This document shows, piece after piece, positions 35,110-47,247 of a stretch of 64,000 nt of DNA. Every line of letters begins with the position of its first letter. Position 1 is the first letter of the stretch. Where the stretch lies: contig CM074858.1 in the NCBI GenBank assembly GCA_037501455.1, positions 40,421,001-40,485,000 on the forward strand. Direction: 5' to 3'. The translations under genes were made by a program, and so were the position numbers. Origin of the DNA: Lantana camara. Taxonomy: Eukaryota > Streptophyta > Magnoliopsida > Lamiales > Verbenaceae. The notes below the pieces were generated by a model. It made no database searches, had not been told where the DNA came from, and saw only the letters and a program-made list of their open reading frames with translations.

Positions 35110-36805
35110 CACGAATCCAATGATGGAGGTGTTTGCATTCATGGCACGTGCATTCACGACATCTTTAAGTTCTGTAATTATTTACTTATTGTGCTATAAT
35201 TGTCATTTGTAACATCCTTATGTGTTTGATGGTAATTATGTGATACATCCCATTTACACATTAACCCGACATGCATATTTAGTGGTTGCTTGATAGGATG
35301 TAGCTCCTTTCAACTTCCAAATTTAGAAGGCTACGAGTTGGGAAGAGGTGGTTAGGGTGAGGGTTGAGATTGGGGACCCTCTTTAATGATCGTGTTGAAA
35401 CGTAGGTTAACTTAAAGATGGTGTTTAAGAAGGATGGGTATGGGAAGTATATCAACCGGACTGAAAATTCAAGAGAATTGGAACCCGCTTTGAAGGAGAT
35501 TTAAATTTTCCAAGGAGATACTATGATGAAAGTACCGAAAAGGAAAGTAATTAATCCACGAGGGACATTGTGGAGAACTCTACTAATGGGCATAAAATAG
35601 AATTTATTAAACTCTCGGGGCATAAAGATTAACTCATTTTCAACCGTGCCCTTGGAGAAGAGAATTCAAAGGGAATTAAAGTAGACTTTGGTCAGGCTTC
35701 AAAGGATCGAGACAAAATCTGAAATGAAGTTGTGGGATAAGGGCAAGATGACAAGAAGTAATTTTACAATGAAGAAAGGTGCTAGGATAAGGAAACTTCG
35801 AGCCCACATTTCTTATATTCCATGAAAATAGTGGTGCTAAAGATGAGAATCAACGTCATACTTTGGAGCACCTTAATGAAGAGGAACTATGATTACAAGA
35901 CAATACCTCTTCTTTGGGACTTCTACAAGCAAGTATTCGGGTGAAGGAATCCAGGCTATAAAATCGTTAGTGATAAATCAGAGCCCAAGGATTTAATTCT
36001 TGAAACCGAAAGCAAGACCAAGGGAACACCTGAGATTTGAAGGTTAAGTTAGGAAAATTTTCAAGAGTAATGCAACAATTGTGAGATAAAGACCGGGATG
36101 AGATTAGCCACACAAAATTCTTTGGGAACTACGAGGCATGACGGCAGTAATATTTGAAGATCAAAAGATAAACAAGGAATGGAATGCGGGATGGTTACCA
36201 CAGTGTCAGTACACATTGGTAATTCAAGAATAACAACGAGGATGAAAGAACTTCAACAACATTTCGAGTATTGAGCAATCACTACCAAATGAGATTCCCC
36301 ACATTGGTGAAAGGTACCTTGAACACGAATATCACGTGCATCATGCATCTTTAGTTTTATTTTGTGTTTTGAGTGTTCGAGAGTGTTGCTTCGGTGAGAT
36401 GAGGGTCGAGCTTTGTAACGAGACCATCAACCTCTTAAAGATTTTGGCGGTGTAAGAAGGGGTCCGGATTTTAGACACTTCGAACCTTAGATCGTGGTCA
36501 AGGAGGAGATTCGGTGATGAAAGTGGCGTGAGTTTGTAGCTTCGGCCTTAGAGAGAAAACCGAGCTCGTGAGTTGACTCAAATGAACTCAAACGGTGAGA
36601 TTTGAATCCACTTTAGACCCGCTTTATCGTGCGAGTCGATCGAGCAACTCAAATGATCGGATTGATTTGGAGATTCAAACCCCTTGTGCTTGAAGACCTT
36701 TCTCGAGCTAACCCTCGGGATGTCATGAACCTCGAATTTGGGTGCATACGGAAAGTTGTTCGAGCTTGAAACTCGAGCAGGCGAACCTGGGGACCGGGTT
36801 CTCTT
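35110..36805 (+). other. Noncoding 3' internal region of element E
   Basis: About 1.7 kb without a convincing ORF, homologous to 23532-24990 in D. No pol motifs are visible. Confidence 0.7.
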
Positions 36806-36816
36806 AAGGGGGGGAG
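36806..36816 (+). other. Polypurine tract (element E)
   Basis: AAGGGGGGGAG followed by TT and the LTR start TGTAACACC. Confidence 0.88.
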
Positions 36817-36818
36817 TT

Positions 36819-37459
36819 TGTAACACCCCGTCCTCTCGGCAATCCAGGTACAATGTCTTGGGAAAGTTTAATTCAGTAATTATGTGATTAGCATGCCTTA
36901 CGTGTCAATTTGTAATTTTATTTTAGTTATGTGCGCGTTAGAATTTAATTAAATGTACTTGGACTCAATCGTCCAATATTTACAAATTAGGGACCTAATT
37001 CTAATTAGGGTTTTTGAGCCTCGTGGCTAACTTGAGCTTGGGAATTCGAATACGAATTCTAACCTTGTCATTGAGTTTGTTTCGATGATTCGGATTCGAT
37101 GAAATTAACCTTATAATTTTCTAAAGCCGTTTGATACGCCGACTGTTTTAAAATCCGATCCAAGCGGACCGGATCCTTTTTGACCCGACCCGTTATCCGA
37201 CCCGTTTTAGCCCTAAAGGCTGAAAATATCTCCCTTTCTCTCCCCATTTTGGATCGTTCAACACAAGGCAAGAGAGGAAGAGAAGAAAGCCCTTTGGCCA
37301 TTCAAGCTTTGGCTCAAGCTTGTGCTCCATCCGACCATCCGATTGAAGAATCAAGGTAAGATTTGAATTTCTCTCTTCGAGTGTGTAGTTTCTTCCCGAT
37401 TGAATTCCGTCTTTCTTGCTTGGATCCATGCTATTGAAGATGATGATGAATAGTAGGTT
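36819..37459 (+). repeat. Truncated 3' LTR of element E
   Basis: About 640 bp matching the start of the 5' LTR up to the GATGATGAATAGTAGGTTTGT stretch (5' LTR about 31066-31089). There it breaks into retrotransposon internal sequence. The shared TTGT at the break is possible microhomology. Confidence 0.88.
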
Positions 37460-38199
37460 TGTGAGATAAAGACCGGGATCAGATTAGCCACACAAAATGC
37501 TTTGGAACTACGAGGCATGAAGGGAGTAATATTTGAATGTCAAAAGATAAACAAGGAATGGAATGCGGGATGGTTACCACGGTATCGGTACACATTGGTA
37601 AGTCAAGAATAACAATGAGGATGAAAGAACTTCAACAACGTTTTGAGTATTGATCAATCACTACCAAATGAGATTCCTCACATCGGTGAAAGGTACCTTG
37701 AACACGCATATCACGTGCATCATGCATCTTTAGTTTTATTTTGTGTTTTGAGTGTTCGAGAGTGCTGCTTTAGTGAGATAAAGGTCGAGCTTTGCAACGA
37801 GATTACCAACCTCTTGAAGATTTGGCTGTGTAAGAAGGGGGTTCGGATGTTAAACACTTCGGACGTTAGATCGTGGTCAAGGAGGAGATTCGGTTGGAGC
37901 TTGGTGATGAAAGTGGCGTGAGTTTGTAGCTTCACCCTTCAAGAGAAAACCAAGCTCGAGAGTTTACTCAAATAAACTCAAACGGTGAGAGTTGAATCTA
38001 CTTTAGACCCTCTTTATCGTGCGAGTCGACCGAGCAATTCAAATAGTCGGATTGATTTGGAGATTCAAACCCCTTGTGCATTAAGACCTTTCTCGAGCTA
38101 ACCCTCGTCGGGACGTCATGAACCTCGAACTTGGGTGAATACGGAAAGTTGTTCGAGCTTGAAACTCGAGCAGGCGAACCTGGGGACCAGGTTCTCTTA
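37460..38199 (+). mobile_element. Chimeric 3' internal remnant (E-like then D-like)
   Basis: The first ~100 bp resemble element E (TAAAGACCGGGAT, TACGAGGCATGA, AAGATAAACAAGG). From about 37575 onward diagnostic bases are those of D (CGGTATCGGTACAC, TTTTGAGTATTGATCAATC). It leads into a PPT (AAGGGGGGGAG) and a D-type LTR. The switch implies recombination between the homologous internal regions of D and E. Confidence 0.75.
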
Positions 38200-38211
38200 A
38201 GGGGGGGAGTT

Positions 38212-41200
38212 TGTAACACCCCGTCTTCTGGGCAATGCAGGTACGATGTCTCGGGAGAGTTTAATTCAGTAATTATGTGATTAGCATGCCTTACATGTCA
38301 ATTTGTAATTTTATTTAATCATGTGCGCTTTAGAATTTATTAAATGTACTTGGACTCAATCGTCCAATATTTGCCGAATAGGGACCTAATCTTAATTAGG
38401 GTGTTTTATCCCTCGTGGCTACCTTGAGCTCGGGAATTGGAATTCGAATTTCGACATTGTCATTGAGTTCTTTTTGAGGATTCGGATTCGATGAAATTAA
38501 CCTTTTAATTTTCTCAAACCATTTGATAGCCCTATCCTTTTAAAAATCTGATCCAGGCGGATCGGATCCCTTTTGACCCGAACCGTTAACCGGCCCATTT
38601 TAGTCCCCAAAAGGGGCTAAAAATATCAGCCCTTTCTCCCACCTTTTCACGTGACAAAGGGGAAGAGAGAAGAGAAGAGAAACGCTCCACTTTGGCCATT
38701 CAAGCTCTTGGCTCGAGGTTGTGAGATCCGACCACCCGATTGAAGATTAAAGGTAAGATTTGTAATCCTCTCCTTATGTGTTTCGTTTTCTCCCGATTAT
38801 ATTCCATTTTCCTTGCTTGAATCTTTGAACTTGGAGGAGATGATGAATAGTATTAAATATGTGTAATTTGCTCCCATGTCTCCATACTTGAACTAAATGC
38901 TCGAAGATTGATATATGTTACTCCCTCAAGCTTCTTTGTTGTTTATTTGGTGGAATTTTTGATTGTTGGGTGATTATGGTGTGAAACTCCATTAATGAAG
39001 CTTGGAGAAGATGATAATGCAACTTGGTTTCTTGCTTGTTTCATGCCTTAAGATTTAGATATGTGATAGAGCTTGTTTATATGAACTTATACCTTGATTT
39101 TCATTGCATTTGGATGAGTTTTGAGGTGGTTTTGGTCAATTTTGGTCCCTCTCGTGTTTAGCCCTTGTTTCTGCCATTTTTTGCTACCTAGAAAATCTAC
39201 CCGGGTGGTTAGATTTTTGCCCTAAAAAGTACCCGGGCGGGTACTTTAGTGCAGAGAGTTTTCTGCACTACTCTCCCCGGCCAGGTAAATTTCTGTCTTG
39301 TTTTTCCCCGGCCGGGTACCCCCTTATATGACCTCGGATTGAGCTGATTTTTGGATATGTTTAACCTTATTGATTCTAGAACAATCTCCAATTGGAATCA
39401 CCCCAAAATTCGTTCTATATTATGAGTTATAATCGTTTTATTTTGGTGTCGCCACTTCGCCAAGATTCTGCATTCGTTCAACTTCAAACCTACGCCATTT
39501 TCGCCTCGCTTTGAACCATGATTCTAGCCACCTACAATTTTAAAGATATATGTGTCTTCTTTCATTTCCAACAAACAAAACTTAATTCCCATTTCTAAAA
39601 CTCAAGTTATGGTGATTTTCCTACAGCTTGTGCATCTTGGAAAACTGTCAGCTTTAGTCCAATTTCACTCGGAACCCCTTTTTGTGTTCTTATTCCGTTT
39701 TTCTCGTATCTTTCCACCTCCGAACTCATTCCTAACTTGTTTCAGCATGTGTAAGTGTATGTATTTGCTCTTTGTATGCATTTTATGTTCCTTAAGTAAT
39801 GTGAGTTGTTTGCACGAATCGCTTATGCGCCTTGTTATGTTTTAGATGCTTCATTACGCATTAATTGTGCACATGAACATGCTTTAATGCATATTATGAA
39901 TTTGTTAAGATATGATATGTATGTTTTTGCACGTCTTGTTTGAATTTGGTACGTGTATGAGCTTTTGACTAAGTTTTTGCATCTCTTACGTGACTAAGCA
40001 TATGTCGTGCGTCTATATGGTTCGTCCTTGAGTCTAAGTTTTGTGTATTGTCTTCAGTTTGTCCAGGTGCACCCGGGGTGGTGTTTCGTGATCCGTGTTG
40101 ATTCCGGGGTGACTCATTTGTCTCATTCTTGGCCGCGTCAGTGTAAGGTGAGGGTTAGGATCTTTTCTTTTAGATAAGCAACCTATGGCCTTAATGTGAT
40201 GCTTTCTCACCCAGCATGCGAATATATACTATATGTATATTAAATACGTGTCTTATAATATGTTATGAATTTTGTTAATTCGATTCGATATGAATCCTTC
40301 TGAAATTATACGTATGGGCGTATATAAGCCTAAAATGGTTTTGCAACGAGGTTATGCTCCAAACCGTGTAGTGTCAAGCGAACTATGGATCTCCCTCAGC
40401 TTATTATGAATTTGGAAGACACGAAGGGGTACGTGTATAGCATATGCCGAGTTGCACGGTAAGGTATGCTTCTTATGGTATGTTTCTTAAGTTATGAATC
40501 GTGCGTTTTAGGTTTTGCGAGTTAGGTATGCTTCCTATGAATCTATTTGAATCCTTTCGAATCTATTTGAATCCCCGGGTTTCGGAGGTGTGGGTAAGGG
40601 AGACCCGGTGCGACTGTTCAGGTCGCCGGTTGTCACCCCTGTGCACATGCTCCTTTGAAGTATGTACGCGCGACTCTAAGGGAGATGGAGGAGGCGTGGT
40701 GCTTTGAGCCTTCGGCTGAGGCCAGAGAAGTTACATTGTGGGCTTGCGACCCCACGTATATTGAGTTGCACGATGTGGGCCCGTAACCCGCGTGCAGACT
40801 TCCGGAGAAAGGTTGGAATACGGGAATATGAATCTATGAATTTATGAATCCTATGAATTTTATGAGTTTATGCTTCCTTTTGAATCTTTTGAGTCTTGTG
40901 ATTAAGGAGTAAGGTTGGAGACCCGTACTCACTGGGTATTTGAATTCTTTTATTTTGATGATTATGAAACGGGATAGGAGGTTTCGTTTTAATAAGAGAT
41001 TTATACGATTAAGCTCTGAATTTATGAACCAATTTGATTATGTGGATCCCTATGAGTTTTAATATGAATCCATTTGCGTTTTTGAATCTGTGAATCCTTA
41101 CGAGTTTTCAAACTTAAGAATATACGAATCTATGAATAAGTGTGAATTCTTTTGGAAAATGGCTTTGGTATGTAAAACCCTATTCCCGGTTCATAGTCTG

Positions 41201-41766
41201 TTGTTTGATACGTGCTTTGCTCTATATGTATTTATGTGTTGGTGTGTGTTAGCCCCCTCACTCAGTCGAGTTGTAGACTGACCCTCTCCCTCCCCAATCT
41301 TTTAGTGTGTAGGTCTGCTTTGGAGTTTGGAGCTAGGCGGAGTTGAGTCAAGTCTTCTGAGTCAGTCGGTCTGAGTTAGATTAGTCTACCTTTGCTTTTT
41401 CTTTAATTGAATTCGGATAAATATGTAAGATATGTATACGTATGCTTGTGCTTTTGTTATTTGAATTGGCATTGTCAGGTTTTGGTTATGCGTTTAAAAG
41501 AGGCCTGAGGAGCCCAAGTCTGCATGTGAACCGTGTATTTAATTGCTGCAGGCTCGTGGCCTTGCATGTGTATGTTGATCCTGTGCTTCCGCTTTTGGTT
41601 TTCGATTTGTTGCGTACTCTGTTCCAGGGTCTAGACCGCCTAGCTTAGGTCTGTTTTTTGTTTGTCACCCGTTCGCTGTGGCGTGGTGCGTGTGCGGACT
41701 GTCCATTTCGTACACGTGTCAGGTCATAGTGCGGGGGTGTGGTACCCCACCGCTTGGCGTGCTATA
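38212..41766 (+). repeat. D-type LTR, duplicated copy
   Basis: 3555 bp, near-identical to 25003-28556. Its end reads GCTATA instead of GCTACA, a single C-to-T change. The CCCGG cluster is at about 39197-39320. Confidence 0.92.
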
Positions 41767-43656
41767 TGCGTGATACATGGGGTGCTTACTTATTCTAAGT
41801 AGGTACACTGAGGTGTCCCGTGTGAGAAGATTCCTAAATGGGAAAGGAAGTTTCTATTTTGGGAAATAGAAACTTCTAGACTAGGAAATATCTTATGAGT
41901 CATTGATGTGATTAAGTAGTCCTTAGACTTGAGATTCCATAGATGCTTTGAGGGCTAACTGTGCAGTCTTAGGTATGAGATTTAAAGGATGTCGCCTTAG
42001 ATAATTGACTCAAAGCTTATGCTGGGTCTGCACAAGTGGCACATGGAAGCATATGAGAATCAATAAAGGACCTATACTTGTGAAAGCAAGTTGATCTCTT
42101 ATTGTGTAAGTCATTCATATGCCATAATGGAGTCCTTGGCCAAGGAAGTGGATCGAGATCAAGAAATGGGTTTCTTGGATTGAGATCAAATGGATATGAA
42201 ATGCACTTAACTTTAAGATTGAGATTATTAGGGTTCTGATTATTCCCTTGCCCAAGATCTCGATTGAGAGATGGGATGTAGGAGGATTTTATCTTACATA
42301 TGTCAATGACTTACAGGTTCTTTCGAATTGAGATATTCTTATTCAGCTAGGGGTCAGACACGTGTTGCTAGATTATGGTAGTATGATCTGTGAACTAATT
42401 AATTAATTAGGGTCATTGCTAATTGAATTAAGAACCTAGAGGGTCACACACAAATGCCCGGTCACGAGGGTTAATGCTTAATCGATTAAACGAGTTGATT
42501 GAACCAATAAGTGATTGGTTGGGAACCACACGTGTGTTTCACACGTGTGGGACACATGTCCTAGGCGTGACACGTGTCGCGTTGTGATAGGAGTTAAATA
42601 ATTAATATTTATTAATTATTTAATGGACTTTAATTTAATTATGAATTAATATTGAAGTTCTAATTTGGAGATTTTAAGTCTAGTAAATAATTAATTATGA
42701 ATTAATAATTATTAGCTTCAAGTTATTTATTATGAATAAATAATTAATTAAAATATCTAAAAGAGTTAGATATTGATTCTTATTAGATAAGTTGGTCAAA
42801 GGGGACTTTTTGTCAAAGTAGAGAGTCTTTCTCTCCAAGCAAGGAATCAAATAGCAAAAGGGATAAGAATCCTATTCCATTATAGATTAGGGTTCGAACC
42901 CCTTAGCTATACATACAAGGGGTTCGGACCCCTTGATGATTGATACAAAAATCTCCTTCTCCAAATTATATCACACAAAAACCCAAGAGCCTAAACACTA
43001 AACATAGAACTAGCATCCTCCCTGTTTAGATCGTGATCGAGGTTTGTGTCGACTACTTCTCTAGAGTGCTGCTTTCGTGAAGTCTTAAAAGATTTGAAGG
43101 AGCTTGGGGATTTACCGCTTGAAGAGCGTTTTTGGGCGGCTAAAACGTGTTAAGAAAGCATCGATTTAAGTGAGTTTCTTGAAACCCTACCAATCTGAAA
43201 ATAGGAATTGCAAGATTCGATCTTCTTTTGGGAAAAATTTTTAAATTCCGCAGCGCCTTTCTTTCGCATTTTTCCAAATAAGGGGTATCAGAGCCACCTT
43301 GCGAGGGCTATTTTTGATTCGTCTTCGTATTACGAATTTGGTAGAAATTTCTTAGATTTAGATGCGATTAAGTATTCATGAGGTTTTTAGAAATTTAAGA
43401 AAAATTAAATCTGTGTTTTTCCTCAAATTTCTCAAAAAATGTTTTCTGAAAACTTTTGATTTAAACCGTTTTGAATCAAACTTGATTAAAATGCTTTTTA
43501 ATGTTGGATTGATTTGAGTTTTTGACAAACAGTAAAAAATTACAAAATCACGTTACGAGAACATGAGGGTTGGAAGTGCTAAAGTGTCGAACGACCCAAC
43601 CCCGCACGATAAGCCACCATCGCCGCCGCCCAGTGTGGCCTCTGGGGCGCACGCCT
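41767..43656 (+). mobile_element. Copia-like Z2 piece, duplicated copy
   Basis: 1890 bp, the same length as 28557-30446 and nearly identical to it. The PBS-like site is intact here, GGGTATCAGAGCC at 43283-43295. The TATA box is TATACATA instead of TATATATA. It ends with CGCCT, the target duplication of the solo LTR. Confidence 0.9.
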
Positions 43657-46600
43657 TGTAATACCCCGTCTTCTCGGTAATCCAAGTACGATGTCTCGGG
43701 AGAGTTTAATTCAGTAATTATGTGATTAGCATGCCTTACGTGTCAATTTGTAATTTTATTTTAGTTATGTGCGCGTTAGAATTTAATTAAAGGTACTTGG
43801 ACTCAATCGTCCAATATTTACAAATTAGGGACCTAATTCTAATTAGGGTGTTTGAGCCTCGTGACTAACTTGAGCTCGGGAATACGAATGCGAATTCCAA
43901 CCTTGTCATTGAGTTCGTTTCGATGATTCGGATTCGATGAAATTAACCTTATAATTTTCTAAAGCCGTTTGATACCCCTACTGTTTTAAAATCCGATCCA
44001 AGCGGACCCGTTATCCGACCCATTTTAGCCCTAAAGGCTGAAAATATCTCCCTTTCTCTCCCCATTTTAGATCTTTCAACACAAGGCAAGAGAGGAAGAG
44101 AAGAAAGCCCTTTGGCCATTCAAGCTTTGTGCTCCATCCGACCATCCGATTGAAGAATCAAGGTAAGATTTGAATTTCTCTCTTCGAGTGTGTAGTTTCT
44201 TCCCGATTGAATTCCATCTTTCTTGGTTGGATCCATGCTATTGAAGATGATGATGAATAGTAGGTTTGTATGAAAATTTGATCTCTTTGCTTCATACTTG
44301 AATTATATGATCTAAATTTGATGTATGTTCTTCTCTGGAGCTCCCTTGTTGCATAATTGTTGGAATTTTGGTTGTTGGGTGTATATTGCATACAACTCCA
44401 TTAATGGAGCTTGAGGGAGTTGAAAATGGAACTCATTCAATTCTTGATTTCATGCCTTGAATTTAAGATATGTGTTAGAGCATGTTTCCATGAACTTGTG
44501 CCTTGATTTTCATTGCATTTGGTTGAGTTTTGAGGTGGTTTTGATCATATTTGGTTTCCTCCATATTTAGCCCCTGTTTCTGCTTCTTTTTTTCATCCAG
44601 AAGGACTACCTGGGCGGGTAGTTTTGTGTGTTAAAAGTACCCGGGCGGGTAGTTTTGTGGGTTAAAAGTACCCGGGCGGGTAGATTTAGTGCAGAAAGTT
44701 TCTGCACTGTTTTCCCCGGTCGGGTAGATTTCTGCCTTGTTTTTCCCCGGCCGGGTACCCCTCATATGACCTTGGATTGAGCTGATTTTTGGTTATGTTC
44801 AACCTTATTGAGTCTAGAACAATCTCCAATTAGAATCACCCCAAAATTCGTTCTAGATTGGGAGTTATAATCGTTTGAATTTGGTGTCGCCACTTCGCCG
44901 AGATTCTGCATTCGTTCAATTTCAAACCTACGCCATTTTCGCCTCACTTTGAAACATCAATAGAGACACCTTCATATTGCTTATGTAATGTGAATTATTT
45001 GCACAAAGCACATATGCACCTTGTTATGTATCCCCACCTTGTGTTATGCGTTGCTTGTACACATGAACTTATTCTTAACATGCTATATGATATTAAATGA
45101 GTATTTGGAGTGTGGTATGATTCCTCTTACATGATATTGATTTGAATATGAGCCTAGCTTACGTGTTTGCATCTCTTAAGTGCTTATGCATACGCCGTGC
45201 GTCTATGTGGTTCATTCTTGAGTCTAAGTCTTGTATTTTGTCTCCAGTTTGTTCAGGTACACCCGGGGTGGTGTTTTGTTAGCCTTGTTGATTCTGGGGT
45301 GAATCAAGTGCTTGTCTTCGGCTCTGTTTTGTACGAGGTGAGGTTAGGTTATAGTTAAACCCTATAATATGTGCCCGTTTTCTCTGTATGCGAGCTATGG
45401 CCTTTACTATATGTATATATATGTGCGAGATATGAATTTATGAATTTGAAATATGTTTCCAAGTATGATTAGCAATGTACAAGCCTATGTATGCTTGATT
45501 TGATTTGATTCGTTCTGTTTGGTATTGCTCAACTACGCTTCAGACCGTGTGCCTCTTATGAGCTGGAAGACACGAGCTAAGGATTATGTTGATGATTTGA
45601 CACGGAGAGGTATGTAAAGCGTGGTTGTTGCAAGGTTTGGTAGGTAATGTAATGTTACGTATGTAATGATTAGTAGAGGGTTTTGATGCGATATGCTCTG
45701 ATGTGATATGATTTGGTATGATGGGCCCAAGAGTTGTGGGTAAGGGAGACCCGGGACGACCACGGGGTCGCCGGTTATGACCCCTGTGCACATCTCCACA
45801 GTTTGATTCGGATTACCCCTGATCTCACCAGGAGGTTTGGTGAGTGATGGAGATCCTGAGGGTTTGGAGTAGCTTGCACTCCCCTCGACTGTCTGGATGG
45901 TTAGGGTCGCGCAACCGTTCCATCACCAGAGAAAGGAGGTTTGATTGATATGTTTATTTTGCTATGTTATGTTTGGTATGTTATGATTAGTTAGAGGACC
46001 CCAGGATGGGATTATGTGCTCGTACCCGCCGAGTTATGCATGTGTGTTGGTAGGTATGCTTTGTTAAAGTTAATGAAACGGGGATAGATTTAAAATTTAG
46101 TTAAAATATGGATCTTCTTGGAAGTATAAGTTAAGATATGAAATGTTTTAATAAGATTTGGTGTGATAAGTATGTTACGTTATGATTTGATACGTATGAA
46201 TTTTGTTAAGCTATGTTGTGTTCCGTTTTGATAAGAATCCTTATATATATATATGTATCATGGGCAAAGTTTGGTATGCAAAAACTATCCCCGAGTTCAC
46301 GAACCGTGTGTGATTAATGTGCTTTGCTCCTTATATATGTATAGCGTGTGTGGGTAGCCCCTCACTCAGTCGAGTTATGACTGACCCCTCCCTCCTTATG
46401 TTTTAGTTGCAGGTTTGCTTGGAGATTCGAGCTAGGCGGAGTCTGTCGTGTCTTTTGTTTTGTTCGGTCAGTTGCATTTCATACATTTAGATTTTGTATA
46501 GAAATGATATTTGATATGTATATGTTGTGTAATATTCGAATATGATAATTATGTAAAGGATATTATACTCGGGACAGGTTAGGACAGGTGCTCGGAGTTA

Positions 46601-46828
46601 ATGAACCCGTTATGTGTTTTGATTGATTTTTTTTTTATATGCCACGTTTCAGCTTCCGCATTTATGCAGGTTTGAGTTTGTTCTTGGGGTCTAAGTTCCG
46701 CCTAGCCAAGGAGTGTGTTTGTTTGTCTTCCGTTCGCCTAGGCTTGGTGCATGTACGGGCTCTCCATCTCGTATGTGATTTGGGCTTTGGTGCGGGGGAT
46801 GTGGTGACCCTACGTTCGGGGTGCTACA
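43657..46828 (+). repeat. Solo LTR of family E
   Basis: 3172 bp from TGTAATACCCC to GGTGCTACA with perfect 5-bp flanks CGCCT (43652-43656 and 46829-46833). It is the duplicated counterpart of the E 5' LTR, at the same site in Z. The internal region and second LTR have been lost, as expected from LTR-LTR recombination. About 245 bp present at 31797-32040 of the other copy are deleted near 44970, plus ~20 bp near 44010. Confidence 0.93.
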
Positions 46829-47247
46829 CGCCTCGTGCAGGCGCCTAGCATCTGCCGGTAAGTGCCGCCCATCCTTCCAGCCTCACCTAGAACAGCAGCG
46901 CGCGATGTGAGCGCACTGGCGGCCTAGTGCGCGATGCGCACAGCGTCCTAGGCGGGCGAAGGGGATCGCGCGGGTCCGTCTTTGGGGCTCGTTTTCGTGT
47001 TTCGTTTTTGATCCGATTCCAATTCCAATTTAATTTTTTTGGATATAAAATTTGTTTTATTAAAATTAATATTAATTTTTTTGAAATAATTTTAAAATTA
47101 GGATTTTGAGAAATTAAAACGGATTTAATTTTTGGGAAAATTTTCACTTATAATTTTTGAAATAATGAAGGGATAAAATTATTAATTTTCAGAAATTAAT
47201 TGGAATTTTATTGGTTTAATATTTCTTGGATTATTGGAAAATACTCA
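46829..47247 (+). mobile_element. Z2 internal continuation, GC-rich then AT-rich
   Basis: Continues Z after the E solo LTR, starting with the right target duplication. The first ~150 bp are GC-rich with repeated GCGCGATG and GCGCA words; the rest is extremely AT-rich. No gag or pol motif is recognisable, and short open frames here have no family resemblance. It ends where an opposite-strand LTR begins. Confidence 0.55.

Larger units (their letters stand above)
24251..37459. repeat. Tandem duplication, copy 1 (period 13.2 kb)
   Basis: Contains the D 3' end, D 3' LTR, Z2 third piece and E with its internal region and truncated 3' LTR. The offsets to copy 2 agree: D LTR start 25003 to 38212 (13209), Z start 28557 to 41767 (13210), E LTR start 30447 to 43657 (13210). 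Non-LTR sequence (Z) is included, so this is a segmental duplication and not separate insertions. Confidence 0.88.
30447..37459 (+). mobile_element. Gag-only LTR retrotransposon, 3' LTR truncated (element E)
   Basis: Related to D but a distinct family. It has a 5' LTR of 3450 bp, PBS, broken gag, a 1.7-kb noncoding 3' region, PPT and the first ~640 bp of the 3' LTR. The left target duplication is CACCT (30442-30446). The right end is lost at the duplication junction, where the LTR switches at about 37459 into internal sequence. There is no pol. Confidence 0.9.
37460..46828. repeat. Tandem duplication, copy 2
   Basis: Repeats 24251-33896 in order: internal 3' end, D-type LTR, Z piece, E LTR. 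It differs from copy 1 by scattered substitutions and by an E LTR that is shorter by ~280 bp. Confidence 0.88.

Noticed and set aside
46927..47147. Small frames in the GC-rich/AT-rich boundary of Z as a host gene
   Set aside because: Overlapping short frames on both strands, low-complexity Lys/Ile/Phe translation, no start context or homology.
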